Source: Nonomuraea jiangxiensis (GTDB lineage: Bacteria > Actinomycetota > Actinomycetes > Streptosporangiales > Streptosporangiaceae). Taken from it: DNA of 64,000 bases. The notes beneath the pieces are model-generated. The model saw only the letters and a list, made by a program, of their open reading frames with translations, was not told the DNA's origin and did not search any database. Each line of letters begins with the position of its first letter. Within the stretch, counting starts at the first letter, position 1. Of the stretch, positions 25,370-33,056 are shown piece by piece. The position numbers and the translations under genes were made by a program. Location: the NCBI RefSeq assembly GCF_900099965.1, contig NZ_FNDJ01000011.1, positions 248,001 to 312,000 of the forward strand, given 5' to 3'.

Positions 25370-25740
25370 TTTCGCCTTTCTCCACCAAGTATTTCAGCTG
25401 GCGAGTGGCAATTCGGACATGGAATCCGTAGATTTCCGCGCCACGATGCGCCAATCCTACAGCCTGCGCACCGCTGCGGGGCCCGGCTTCCCGAAGCGCG
25501 CTGACAGACCGAGGCGGCTGGAAATCGCGAGAAGTCGCTGGTCAGGGCCTGGATCAGGGGAACGCCGCCCGTCTGCCGTCGCACTCGGCCCGCCACGCGG
25601 GACGGGCCGACGCGCGGCGGGCGGGCGGCGGCCGATGCGGGCACGGCTGCCGCCCGTCGACTTGCTCCCGCCTGACAGTGATTACCCCATCAGGTCAAAT
25701 ATCGTGTCGGGACCGTGAACGGGCACCCTGAGAGGCCGCG
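25370..25740. other. 370-nt gap without a recognised gene
   Basis: Lies between the tRNA 5' end and the bcp stop codon, both on the minus strand. It must contain the tRNA promoter (AT-richer stretch 25380-25430) and the end of the bcp transcript. A small inverted repeat, CCTGA/TCAGG, occurs near 25671-25694. The long open frames here are Arg/Pro-rich and not convincing. Confidence 0.4.
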
Positions 25741-26214
25741 TCAGGCCAGGCCGAGCTTCTTCAGCAGCGAGGCCACGTGACCGGTGGCCTTCACGTTGTA
25801 GAGGGCCTGCTCGATCTTGCCGTCCCCGTCGATGACGAACGTCGAGCGGATGACGCCCACCACCTCCTTGCCGTAGAGCCTTTTGGTGCCGTAGGCCCCG
25901 TAGGCCTGGTGCACGGTCAGCTCCGGGTCGGACAGCAGGGGGAAGGTCAGGGCGTCGCGCTCGGCGAACTTGACCAGCTTGGCCGGCTTGTCCTTCGAGA
26001 CACCGAGGACGACGAAGCCCTCGGCCGTGAGCCGGCTCAGGCTGTCACGGAAGTCGCAGGCCTGCTTGGTGCAGCCCGGCGTCATCGCCGCGGGGTAGAA
26101 GTAGACGATCACCCGCTTGCCACGGTAGGCGTCAAGGGAGACGGCGGTGCCGTCGGCCGCGGGCAGCGTGAACTCGGGCGCGGCGTCGCCGGGCGCGAGC
26201 TTGGTTTCGGTCAA
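25741..26214 (-). CDS. bcp: Thioredoxin-dependent thiol peroxidase
   Basis: 157 residues, AhpC/TSA (peroxiredoxin Q) family. The peroxidatic Cys48 and resolving Cys53 are in MTPGCTKQACDFRDS. It reduces peroxides with electrons from thioredoxin in the cytoplasm. The start is TTG, supported by GGAGG six bases upstream. Divergent from the DUF3618 gene, with a 190-nt shared upstream region. Confidence 0.93.
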   Translation of the reverse strand: MTETKLAPGDAAPEFTLPAADGTAVSLDAYRGKRVIVYFYPAAMTPGCTKQACDFRDSLSRLTAEGFVVLGVSKDKPAKLVKFAERDALTFPLLSDPELTVHQAYGAYGTKRLYGKEVVGVIRSTFVIDGDGKIEQALYNVKATGHVASLLKKLGLA

Positions 26215-26405
26215 TGGGCCCTCCTGAGTTCCTCACGCCAACCTACCGGCCCCGCCCGCCCTGCCGGGCCTGGCGGCCGACATGCCGGACCGGGTCGCCG
26301 TGCCGTACGGTGCGCCGACCTGACAGACTGATCGCGACGACAACGGACGGAGCTCGCACGGCACGCGAAGTGGGCGCGGCCACGCGCACGGTCGAGAGGA
26401 GAGCC

Positions 26406-26735
26406 ATGGCTGACACCGATCCCGATGAGCTGGAGCGGCGGATCGCGCGGACACGCGCGGAGTTGGCTCAGACGGTCGACGCCATCGCCGACCGGGTGAG
26501 TCCCCGGCGGGTCGCCGAGCGTACGGTGGCCGACGTCAAGAGCAAGGCCGGGCACCTGGTGGCGTCCGTGGGGGACGCCCTGGGCGTCACGCCGCGGCCG
26601 GCCGACTACGGCAAGGACATGGACCAGGTGTGGGAGGACGAGCGGCCCGATCTCGCGCCGGTGCTGATCGGGATCGGCGCCGTGCTGGTCGTCGGGGCCG
26701 CGATCGTGCTCTGGCGGCGGCGCAGGAGGGGCTGA
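26406..26735 (+). CDS. DUF3618 membrane protein
   Basis: 109 residues. The N-terminal helix ELERRIARTRAELAQTVDAIADRVSPRR is the DUF3618 signature; a C-terminal transmembrane helix (LAPVLIGIGAVLVVGAAIVLW) is followed by a basic tail. Family role unknown. AGAGGAGAG precedes the ATG. Neighbouring bcp is a conserved pairing in related actinomycetes as far as I recall. It ends 8 nt before the convergent PLP-enzyme stop. Confidence 0.85.
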   Translation: MADTDPDELERRIARTRAELAQTVDAIADRVSPRRVAERTVADVKSKAGHLVASVGDALGVTPRPADYGKDMDQVWEDERPDLAPVLIGIGAVLVVGAAIVLWRRRRRG

Positions 26736-26742
26736 CCCGCCG

Positions 26743-27936
26743 TCAGAGGAAGGTCCGTCCCTCGCCCCGATAGGTGGGGACGGATCCGACGACGGTGTCA
26801 CCCTCGATGAGGTGCAGCGTGTCGAAGTGCTCGCACAGCTCGCCCGCCTTGGCGTGCCTGAACCACACCCGGTCCCCGAGCCGCAGGTCCTGCGCCGCCT
26901 GGCCGAGCAGCGGCGTCTGCACCTCGCCCGCGCCCTCGTCCGGGGCGTAGCGCAGGCCCGGCGGCAGGTACGGCTGGGGCAGGCGGGCCGGTCCCGGAGG
27001 GCCGGAGGCCAGGTAGCCGCCGCCGAGCACGGTGACCGTGTCCGGAGCCGGCCGGCGCACCACCGGCAGGGCGAACAGGGCCGCCGGACGGCCCGTGAAC
27101 CTGCGGTAGAAGTCGAACAACCTCGGATGGAAGAACCCCGAGCCGGCCGCGACCTCCGTGACGGCCTTCTCGCGTACCGTGCGCTCGATCGAGCCGGTGC
27201 CGCCGCCGTTGACGAAGTCGAGGTCGGCGAGCCGGCGCACGGCCTTGACGATGCGGCCCCGCCGGACGAGGAGTTCCTTGGCCGAGCGTGACTGCATGAG
27301 GCGGAGGGCCCGGGTGCGGACGGCGTTCCCGGGCGGGGCGTCGCCGACGCCGGCGATCTGGCCCTCGTACGCCAGCAGTCCCGCCAGCCGGAAGCCGGGG
27401 CGTCGGGCGAGGTCGGCGGCCAGGTCGGCGGCCTCGTGGGGCTCGCGGACGGGGGAGCGGAGGGCTCCAGCCCGAAATTTCCCGCCGAGGGCGACATATC
27501 CAGCGTCGATGTCCATACATATCCGGATGTCTGCGCGTGGCTGGACCGCGGCCACGGCCGCCTCGATGAAGGCCAGGTGGGCGGTGGAGTCGATGGTCAC
27601 CGTGATGTGCCCGGCCGCGTGCGCGTCCCCGGCCAGCGCCCGCAGCGCCCGGCGGTCGGCCGTGGGATAGGCCACCAGGATGTCGGTGAAGCCGTGCCCG
27701 GCCAGCCAGAGTGCCTCGGGCAGGGTGTAGGCCATGACGCCCTGGAAGCCGTCCATGGCCAGGATGCGTTCGAGGATCGGGCGGCTGCGTACCGACTTGC
27801 TGGCCACCCGGATCGGTTTGCCCGCGGCCCGCCGTACGAGGTCCGCCGCGTTGGCCCGCATGGCCGCCAGGTCGAGAACGGCGAACGGTGGTTCGAGAGC
27901 CGCTGTGGCGCGATCGTAGCGCTGGCGGTCATCCAT
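26743..27936 (-). CDS. PLP-dependent amino acid deaminase/aldolase-like protein (alanine-racemase fold)
   Basis: 397 residues of fold-type III PLP enzyme. The Schiff-base lysine is expected at Lys47 in IRVASKSVRS, within an N-terminal barrel; FVNGGGTGSIE binds phosphate. The C-terminal domain ends with GDRVWFRHAKAGELCEHFDTLHLIEG, as in D-threonine aldolase and D-serine dehydratase relatives, where His and Cys bind a metal. Reaction not determinable. Divergent from the DUF6286 gene across a 9-bp inverted repeat. Confidence 0.82.
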   Translation of the reverse strand: MDDRQRYDRATAALEPPFAVLDLAAMRANAADLVRRAAGKPIRVASKSVRSRPILERILAMDGFQGVMAYTLPEALWLAGHGFTDILVAYPTADRRALRALAGDAHAAGHITVTIDSTAHLAFIEAAVAAVQPRADIRICMDIDAGYVALGGKFRAGALRSPVREPHEAADLAADLARRPGFRLAGLLAYEGQIAGVGDAPPGNAVRTRALRLMQSRSAKELLVRRGRIVKAVRRLADLDFVNGGGTGSIERTVREKAVTEVAAGSGFFHPRLFDFYRRFTGRPAALFALPVVRRPAPDTVTVLGGGYLASGPPGPARLPQPYLPPGLRYAPDEGAGEVQTPLLGQAAQDLRLGDRVWFRHAKAGELCEHFDTLHLIEGDTVVGSVPTYRGEGRTFL

Positions 27937-27965
27937 ACCAGCAGCGTAACGGCATATGGGACAAA

Positions 27966-27990
27966 TGAATATGAGCCTGGTTCATATTCA
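27966..27990. promoter_or_regulatory. Perfect 9-bp inverted repeat in a divergent promoter
   Basis: TGAATATGA (27966-27974) and TCATATTCA (27982-27990) are perfect complements separated by 7 nt. AT-rich in a GC-rich region, between the PLP-enzyme gene and the DUF6286 gene. TTCATA (27981) and TAATGT could serve as -35 and -10 for the plus strand, so a bound regulator would cover the promoter. Confidence 0.5.
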
Positions 27991-28073
27991 CGTCCGGCCC
28001 CGTAATGTTCGGGCAAATCGGCGGCGAGGATGCGGTCCGGACGATCCGCGGTCCATGTACGTCTGTCGTTGTG

Positions 28074-28673
28074 ATGACCACGCTTCAGCAGATACTTCCC
28101 GGTGCCGCCGTGACCCCGCAGCGCACGGGGCTGCGCAGGGCGAGCAGGGTGCTCAGGCCGGCGCGCACGCTGCCCGGGGTCCTCGTCTCGCTCACGCTGG
28201 CCGCCGCGTCCGGGGCGACGGCGGCCGAGGTGGTGTCGGGCCTGCTCGGCACGCCGCTCGGCTGGGTCCCGGTGGAAGACGCGGTGGAACTCGCGAGGAA
28301 GACCACCTGGCCGGAGCTGTCCCAGGCCGCCCTGTCGGTGGTGGCGGCGGGCACGCTGATGTTGCTGCTGGCGGCCGTGCCCGGCCGCTGCCGGCTGGTG
28401 CCGGTGGAGACCTCCGACCCGCTGATCGTCGTCGGCGTCACCCGCACCGGCCTGCGCCGCACGCTGCGCGCCGCCGCCCAGCAGGTGGCCGGGGTGGACC
28501 GCGCCCGGGTACGGCTGCGCCGGCGCACCATCGAGGTCACCGTCATGACCTCGGCGGAGAGCTCCGGGGCGATGCTCCGGCAGGTCGGCACCGCGGTGGG
28601 GGACCGGCTGGCGGGCGTCGGCACCCTCGGCACGGGCGAGGTCGTGGTCCGGCTGCGGCGGAGGAGCGCGTGA
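28074..28673 (+). CDS. DUF6286-type membrane protein
   Basis: About 199 residues: a basic N-terminus, two hydrophobic segments (about 35-55 and 82-102) and a C-terminal alpha-beta domain (DPLIVVGVTRTGLRRTLRAAA ... VEVTV-like strands) resembling the Asp23/alkaline-shock-associated proteins of actinobacteria. The stop overlaps the next ATG (TGATG), indicating a two-gene operon. Probably a membrane scaffold; function unknown. GTG at 28071 is an alternative start. Confidence 0.7.
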   Translation: MTTLQQILPGAAVTPQRTGLRRASRVLRPARTLPGVLVSLTLAAASGATAAEVVSGLLGTPLGWVPVEDAVELARKTTWPELSQAALSVVAAGTLMLLLAAVPGRCRLVPVETSDPLIVVGVTRTGLRRTLRAAAQQVAGVDRARVRLRRRTIEVTVMTSAESSGAMLRQVGTAVGDRLAGVGTLGTGEVVVRLRRRSA

Positions 28674-29167
28674 TGCGGCAGTACGCCGGCAATCGTGTCG
28701 GCCTGGCCCTGGTGGGCACGACGCTGGCGGGCCTCGGCGCCTACGCCTGGCTACGCGGCCAGGACCGCTTCTTCGACCTGCCGCCGAACGCCCGCGTCCT
28801 GCCCGCCCACGTCCACCGGGGCCTCGCCGAGGAGCCCTGGCCGCTGTGGGCGCTGGCCACCGCCCTGGTGTTCCTGTCCCTGGTGACGCTCCGCTGGCTG
28901 CTGCTCAGCCTGGGCTGGGGCCGCCGCGGCGACTCCAGCGGCACGGGCACCGCGATGCTCTTCGTCGGCCTCAAGGGCGTCGAGGGCCTGGGCCGGGCGC
29001 GGGTCCGGGTCGGGGCGGACGGCCTGCGCATCGGCCTGAGCTGCCCGTCGACGGCGGACGTGGGTGCGGTGGTGAGCAAGCTGGACCAGGACATCGTAGG
29101 CCGGATCCGCCGCGAGATCACCGACGACGACGCCCCCACCGTCGTCCGCCTGCACGTGCGCCGCTGA
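28673..29167 (+). CDS. AmaP-like alkaline shock membrane anchor protein
   Basis: 164 residues: two transmembrane segments (NRVGLALVGTTLAGLGAYAWL at about 6-26; LWALATALVFLSLVTLRWLLLSLGW at about 56-80) and a cytoplasmic domain with charged C-terminus. This is the AmaP layout; in Staphylococcus AmaP anchors Asp23. No Asp23/Gls24 gene is present in the window, which is unusual for the module. Overlaps the DUF6286 stop. Confidence 0.72.
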   Translation: MRQYAGNRVGLALVGTTLAGLGAYAWLRGQDRFFDLPPNARVLPAHVHRGLAEEPWPLWALATALVFLSLVTLRWLLLSLGWGRRGDSSGTGTAMLFVGLKGVEGLGRARVRVGADGLRIGLSCPSTADVGAVVSKLDQDIVGRIRREITDDDAPTVVRLHVRR

Positions 29168-29186
29168 CGACGTGATGGCCGGGTTG

Positions 29187-29444
29187 TCACTCGTAGTGGT
29201 AGCGGGCCTGCAGGATGACGATCTCGTCGTCCACCGCCAGATAGACCAGGCGGTGCTCGTCAGTGATGCGTCGCGACCACGCGCCCGCCAGTCCGTATTT
29301 GAGCGGCTCGGGCTTGCCGATGCCCTCGTAGGGATCGCGCAGGGTGTCCTCGATGAGCCGGTTGATCCGCTTGAGGATCTGCCGGTCGGCCGTCTGCCAG
29401 TGGACGTAGTCCGCCCAGCCTTGGCTGGTGAAAGCCACCTTCAC
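29187..29444 (-). CDS. yoeB: YoeB-family mRNA interferase toxin
   Basis: 85 residues of the RelE/YoeB fold. YoeB toxins cleave mRNA at the ribosomal A site. WADYVHWQTADRQILKRINRLI, the basic RRITDEHRLVY strand and the C-terminal ILQARYHYE with conserved His/Tyr match the family. The GTG start overlaps the antitoxin stop (GTGA), so toxin translation follows antitoxin translation. Confidence 0.93.
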   Translation of the reverse strand: MKVAFTSQGWADYVHWQTADRQILKRINRLIEDTLRDPYEGIGKPEPLKYGLAGAWSRRITDEHRLVYLAVDDEIVILQARYHYE

Positions 29445-29701
29445 CCAGCAGCCTCGTCGTCCGGTAGCTCGTGCCGCTCGTAACGTCCGGCGACCGCCTC
29501 CTGGTAGGACTCGATCAGGCGGCGCGCGTTGGCGGGGGAGCGGAGCAGATAGGCCGTCTCCTGAAGGGCCTCGTATTCCTCCGCGGCCACGAGGTAGGCG
29601 TTGCCGCTCTTGGAGACGATCTCCACGGCGGTGCGGTCGTTGTTGACCTCTTCGATCAGGGGGAACAGCCGACGGCGTGCCTCGCTGGCGGTGATGGACA
29701 C
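29441..29701 (-). CDS. yefM: YefM/Phd-family antitoxin
   Basis: 86 residues. The N-terminus SITASEARRRLFPLIEEVNNDRTAVEIVSK is the Phd/YefM DNA-binding and dimerisation domain; the acidic C-terminus would neutralise YoeB. GTG start with AAAAGGAG about 9 nt upstream. The palindrome immediately upstream is the expected autoregulatory operator. Confidence 0.93.
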   Translation of the reverse strand: MSITASEARRRLFPLIEEVNNDRTAVEIVSKSGNAYLVAAEEYEALQETAYLLRSPANARRLIESYQEAVAGRYERHELPDDEAAG

Positions 29702-29717
29702 GACCCACGCTCCTTTT

Positions 29718-29746
29718 CGAGTGGTACAGCATTATGGTACCACTCG
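29718..29746 (-). promoter_or_regulatory. Operator/promoter of yefM-yoeB
   Basis: CGAGTGGTAC (29718-29727) and GTACCACTCG (29737-29746) form a perfect 10-bp inverted repeat with a 9-nt spacer. On the minus strand the spacer and inner arm contain CATAAT, a plausible -10 box about 30 nt before the yefM start, so YefM binding would block RNA polymerase. It also lies just behind the sdaA stop. Confidence 0.72.
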
Positions 29747-29751
29747 ATGGG

Positions 29752-31128
29752 TCAGCACTCGATCACGTTGACGGCGAGGCCGCCGCGTGAGGTCTCCTTG
29801 TACTTGTCGAGCATGTCGCGGCCGGTGTCGCGCATCGTCTTGATGGCCTTGTCCAGGGCCACGTAGTGGCGGCCGTCGCCGCGCAGGGCGATTCTGGCGG
29901 CCGTGATCGCCTTGTTGGAGGCGACCGCGTTGCGCTCGATGCACGGGATCTGGACCAGGCCGCCGATCGGGTCGCAGGTCAGGCCCAGGTTGTGCTCGAT
30001 GCCGATCTCGGCGGCGTTCTCCACCTGCTCCGGCGTGCCGCCGAGGACCTCCGTGAGGGCGGCCGAGGCCATCGAGCAGGCCGAGCCGACCTCGCCCTGG
30101 CAGCCCACCTCCGCGCCCGAGATCGAGGCGTTCTCCTTGAACAGCACGCCGATCGCGGCGGCCGTGAGCAGGAAGCGGACCACGCCGTCGTCGTCGGCGC
30201 GCGGGATGAAGCGGGTGTAGTAGGTGAGTACGGCCGGGATGATCCCGGCGGCGCCGTTGGTGGGGGCGGTGACGATGCGGCCCCCGGCGGCGTTCTCCTC
30301 GTTGACCGCCAGCGCGAACAGCGTCACCCAGTCGATCGCCTGCAGCGGGTCCTTCTCCGCCGACTCCGACTGCAGGCGGCGGTGCAGCTGGTTGGCGCGG
30401 CGCTTGACCTTGAGCCCGCCGGGCAGCACGCCCTCCTTCGAGATGCCGCGCCGCACGCACTCCGACATGACGTGCCAGAGGTGGAGGATGCCCGAGCGGA
30501 TCTCCTCCTCCGTGCGGCCGAACGCCTTCTCGTTCTCCATCATCAGGGCGGAGATCGACAGGCCCGTGTGGGAGCAGTGCTTGAGCAGCTCCTCCCCGGT
30601 GGTGAACGGGTAGGGCAGGACGGTGTCGTCTGGCTTGATGCGGTCGGCGCCGGTGGCCTTCTCGTCCACGACGAAGCCGCCGCCGACCGAGAAGTAGACC
30701 TTCTCCCTGACCCGCTCGCCGGCCGCGTCGTAGGCCGTGAAGCGCATGCCGTTCGGGTGCTCGGGGAGGGAGATCTTGCGCTCGAAGACGAGGTCCAGGC
30801 CGACGACGAAGGGGATCTCGTGGGTCCCGTAGAGCTTGATCAGGCCGGTGTCGCGCATCTCCGCCACCCGGGCCTCGACGGTGTCCACGTCGACCAGCTC
30901 GGGCTTCTCGCCGGACAGGCCCAGCAGGACCGCCTTGTCGCTGCCGTGGCCCTTGCCGGTCAGGCCGAGCGAGCCGTACAGGATGGCCTCGACGCGGGCC
31001 ACTCGCGGCAGGAGGCCGTCCTCGTGCAGGCCGCGGGCGAACTTGTGAGCGGCCGCCATCGGGCCTCCCGTGTGGGAGCTCGACGGGCCGATACCGATCT
31101 TGAAGAGGTCGAAGACGCTGATCGCCAT
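29752..31128 (-). CDS. sdaA: L-serine ammonia-lyase (iron-sulfur)
   Basis: 458 residues, single-chain type. It deaminates L-serine to pyruvate. The alpha-part carries the iron-sulfur cysteines in CQGEVGSACSMASA and CDPIGGLVQIPCIERNAVAS, and the beta-part has PSSSHTGGPMAAA. Last gene of a unit led by gcvT-gcvH under a glycine riboswitch; a GC hairpin in the 133-nt gap may reduce read-through. Its presence suggests that serine made from glycine is drained to pyruvate. Confidence 0.95.
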   Translation of the reverse strand: MAISVFDLFKIGIGPSSSHTGGPMAAAHKFARGLHEDGLLPRVARVEAILYGSLGLTGKGHGSDKAVLLGLSGEKPELVDVDTVEARVAEMRDTGLIKLYGTHEIPFVVGLDLVFERKISLPEHPNGMRFTAYDAAGERVREKVYFSVGGGFVVDEKATGADRIKPDDTVLPYPFTTGEELLKHCSHTGLSISALMMENEKAFGRTEEEIRSGILHLWHVMSECVRRGISKEGVLPGGLKVKRRANQLHRRLQSESAEKDPLQAIDWVTLFALAVNEENAAGGRIVTAPTNGAAGIIPAVLTYYTRFIPRADDDGVVRFLLTAAAIGVLFKENASISGAEVGCQGEVGSACSMASAALTEVLGGTPEQVENAAEIGIEHNLGLTCDPIGGLVQIPCIERNAVASNKAITAARIALRGDGRHYVALDKAIKTMRDTGRDMLDKYKETSRGGLAVNVIEC

Positions 31129-31150
31129 TGATGTGCGCCCTTCAGAAGGG

Positions 31151-31172
31151 GCCGGGGCCCGGGAGCCCCGGC
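31151..31172 (-). terminator. Hairpin between gcvH and sdaA
   Basis: GCCGGGGC (31151-31158) pairs with GCCCCGGC (31165-31172) over a 6-nt loop. On the minus strand it follows gcvH and precedes sdaA, so it is either a partial terminator or an RNA stability element. Confidence 0.45.
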
Positions 31173-31261
31173 GGGCCGATGCAGGAAACCGCTCAACGAC
31201 TGCCGCTGTCTGGAACGACAGTGGGGCGGCGGGGTGATGAGCGGGTTTCTCGCCGGGTGGG

Positions 31262-31651
31262 TCAGGACTCGCCGGCGGTGAGCGCGGCGTACTCCTCGGG
31301 GGAGAGCAGGTCCTCGGGGTCGCCTTCCACGCGCACCCGGAACATCCAGCCGTCGCCGTACGGGTCGCTGTTGGCCAGGCTCGGGTCGTCCACCACGGCC
31401 TGGTTCACCTCGACGACCTCGCCGCCGACCGGCGTGTAGATCTCGCTCACCGACTTGGTGGACTCCACCTCGCCGATGGATTCTCCCGCCTCGACGGTCG
31501 AGCCGACCTCGGGGAGCTGCACGAAGACGACGTCACCAAGCGCCTCGGCGGCGAAGGCCGTGATGCCGACGGTCACGGTGATGCCGTCGTCCAGGCCGGC
31601 GACCCACTCGTGTTCCTTGGTGTAGTTCAGCTCGTCGGGGATGTTGCTCAC
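31262..31651 (-). CDS. gcvH: Glycine cleavage system H protein
   Basis: 129 residues, a lipoyl carrier protein. The lipoylated lysine is Lys66 in EVESTKSVSEIYTPV. It shuttles the methylamine group between the P, T and L proteins. The GTG start overlaps the gcvT stop (GTGA). The P protein gene is not in the window. Confidence 0.95.
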   Translation of the reverse strand: MSNIPDELNYTKEHEWVAGLDDGITVTVGITAFAAEALGDVVFVQLPEVGSTVEAGESIGEVESTKSVSEIYTPVGGEVVEVNQAVVDDPSLANSDPYGDGWMFRVRVEGDPEDLLSPEEYAALTAGES

Positions 31652-32733
31652 TTGTTCCTCCTGTAAAAGGGCAGCTCGACCAGGTCCATGGGTTCATGGC
31701 TGCCCCGGATGTCCACAGCCAGGCCTGAGTCGGCTCCGGCGTCCACGTAGGCCATCGCGATGGGCCTGCCCAGGCTCTGGGAGGGCGCACCGCTGGTGAC
31801 CTCGCCGACGACGACGCCGTCTCTGGTGACCGGGTAACCGTGGCGCGGCACCCGGCGGCCCCGCGCGACCAGGCCGACGAGCCTGCGCCGGGGCTGGTCG
31901 TCCTTGACCGCCTCGAGCGCAGACCTGCCGACGAAGTCGCCCGGCTTGTCGAATTTCACCACCCTGCCCAGCCCCGCGTCGAACGGGGTCAGCTCCGGGC
32001 CGAGCTCGTTGCCGTAGAGCGGCATGCCCGCCTCCAGCCTGAGCGTGTCCCGGCTGGACAGGCCCGCCGGCTTGAGCCCGTGCGGCTCGCCCGCCGCCAT
32101 GAGCGCGTGCCAGAGCGGCACCGCGTCCTGGTTGGCGACGAACAGCTCGAAGCCGTCCTCGCCGGTGTAGCCGGTACGGGCGATGAGTGCCTGACGCCCG
32201 TCGACCAGCCCCGGCAGGCCCGCGTAGTACTTGAGCCCGGCGAGGTCGGCGTCGGTGAGCGTGGCGAGGATCTCCTGGGAGCGGGGTCCCTGGACGGCGA
32301 TCAGCGCGTACTGGTCCGAGCGATCCTCGACCACCGCGTCGTACGCCTTCGCACGATTTTTCAGCTCATTTCCGACTTTTTCGTAGTTCGAGGCATTTGC
32401 CACGACCATGAACTGCTCGTCCTCAAGCCGGTAGACGATGAGGTCGTCGAGCACCCCGCCGCGCTCGTTCACGATCATGGTGTATCTGGCCCGCCCGGGT
32501 GCCAGCGCCGACAGGTGGCCCACCAGCGCGTAGTCCAGTGCCTGCCCGGCCTGTGGCCCGGTCACGAAGATCTCGCCCATGTGGGAGAGGTCGAACAGCC
32601 CGGCCGCCTCGCGGACGGTCTTGTGCTCCGCCGACTCGCTCCCGTACCGGAGCGGCATGAGCCACCCCGCGAAGTCGGTGAGCGTGGCGCCGAGGGTCTC
32701 GTGAACGTCTCGTAGCGGTGTAGGTCGGGACAT
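31648..32733 (-). CDS. gcvT: Glycine cleavage system aminomethyltransferase (T protein)
   Basis: About 361 residues. It transfers the methylene group from the H-protein intermediate to tetrahydrofolate, releasing ammonia. YTMIVNERGGVLDDLIVYRL, GYTGEDGFELF and the C-terminal GEVTSGAPSQSLGRPIAMAYV are conserved. The ATG at 32733 is preceded by GAGGTG. First gene after the glycine riboswitch. Confidence 0.95.
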   Translation of the reverse strand: MSRPTPLRDVHETLGATLTDFAGWLMPLRYGSESAEHKTVREAAGLFDLSHMGEIFVTGPQAGQALDYALVGHLSALAPGRARYTMIVNERGGVLDDLIVYRLEDEQFMVVANASNYEKVGNELKNRAKAYDAVVEDRSDQYALIAVQGPRSQEILATLTDADLAGLKYYAGLPGLVDGRQALIARTGYTGEDGFELFVANQDAVPLWHALMAAGEPHGLKPAGLSSRDTLRLEAGMPLYGNELGPELTPFDAGLGRVVKFDKPGDFVGRSALEAVKDDQPRRRLVGLVARGRRVPRHGYPVTRDGVVVGEVTSGAPSQSLGRPIAMAYVDAGADSGLAVDIRGSHEPMDLVELPFYRRNK

Positions 32734-32784
32734 TTGTCGCACCTCAGGACAGGATTGGATGCCAGCATCCTCCCCCTCTGTCAT

Positions 32785-32955
32785 CGATGCCTGAGAGCTT
32801 CGCCCGACTTTTACCGGACTTTCACCTTCGGCGAGGCCGACAGGCCTGCTTTCCAGAGGTCACCTCGGCCGTGCGGTCCTTTGCCTTGAGAGGTTCGCGG
32901 GGAGGGCTTGCTCCTTCAGGGACCCTGACCGGCTGTCAGGGCGCTCTCCCGCACG
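32785..32955 (-). promoter_or_regulatory. Tandem glycine riboswitch
   Basis: Read on the minus strand, two aptamers occur in series. The first starts GCGGGAGAGCGCC and ends with CCTCTCAAGGCAAAGGACCG; the second has CCTCTGGAAAGC, CGCCGAAGGTGAAAG and TCTCAGGC near its 3' end. These are the conserved glycine-riboswitch blocks (gcvT motif). It lies about 50 nt before gcvT, so glycine should turn on gcvT-gcvH-sdaA. Confidence 0.9.
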
Positions 32956-32987
32956 GTTTCGCCAGTGATGTCCGTCAAGCCTAGTGC

Positions 32988-33008
32988 CGCGACAGGGGTC
33001 TTGTCGCG
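32988..33008. promoter_or_regulatory. Inverted repeat between the riboswitch and the lipoprotein gene
   Basis: CGCGACA (32988-32994) and TGTCGCG (33002-33008) are perfect complements with a 7-nt spacer. It sits in the short divergent promoter region, about 30 nt upstream of the riboswitch start, and could be an operator. Confidence 0.4.
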
Positions 33009-33056
33009 CTTGGGTCTGTGGTGAACCGTCCGGAACGCGGGGACGTCGTACCGAAT

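Noticed and set aside
25357..25644. A 95-codon minus-strand frame upstream of the tRNA
   Set aside because: Ala/Arg/Pro-rich, no ribosome site, and it overlaps the tRNA 5' end.
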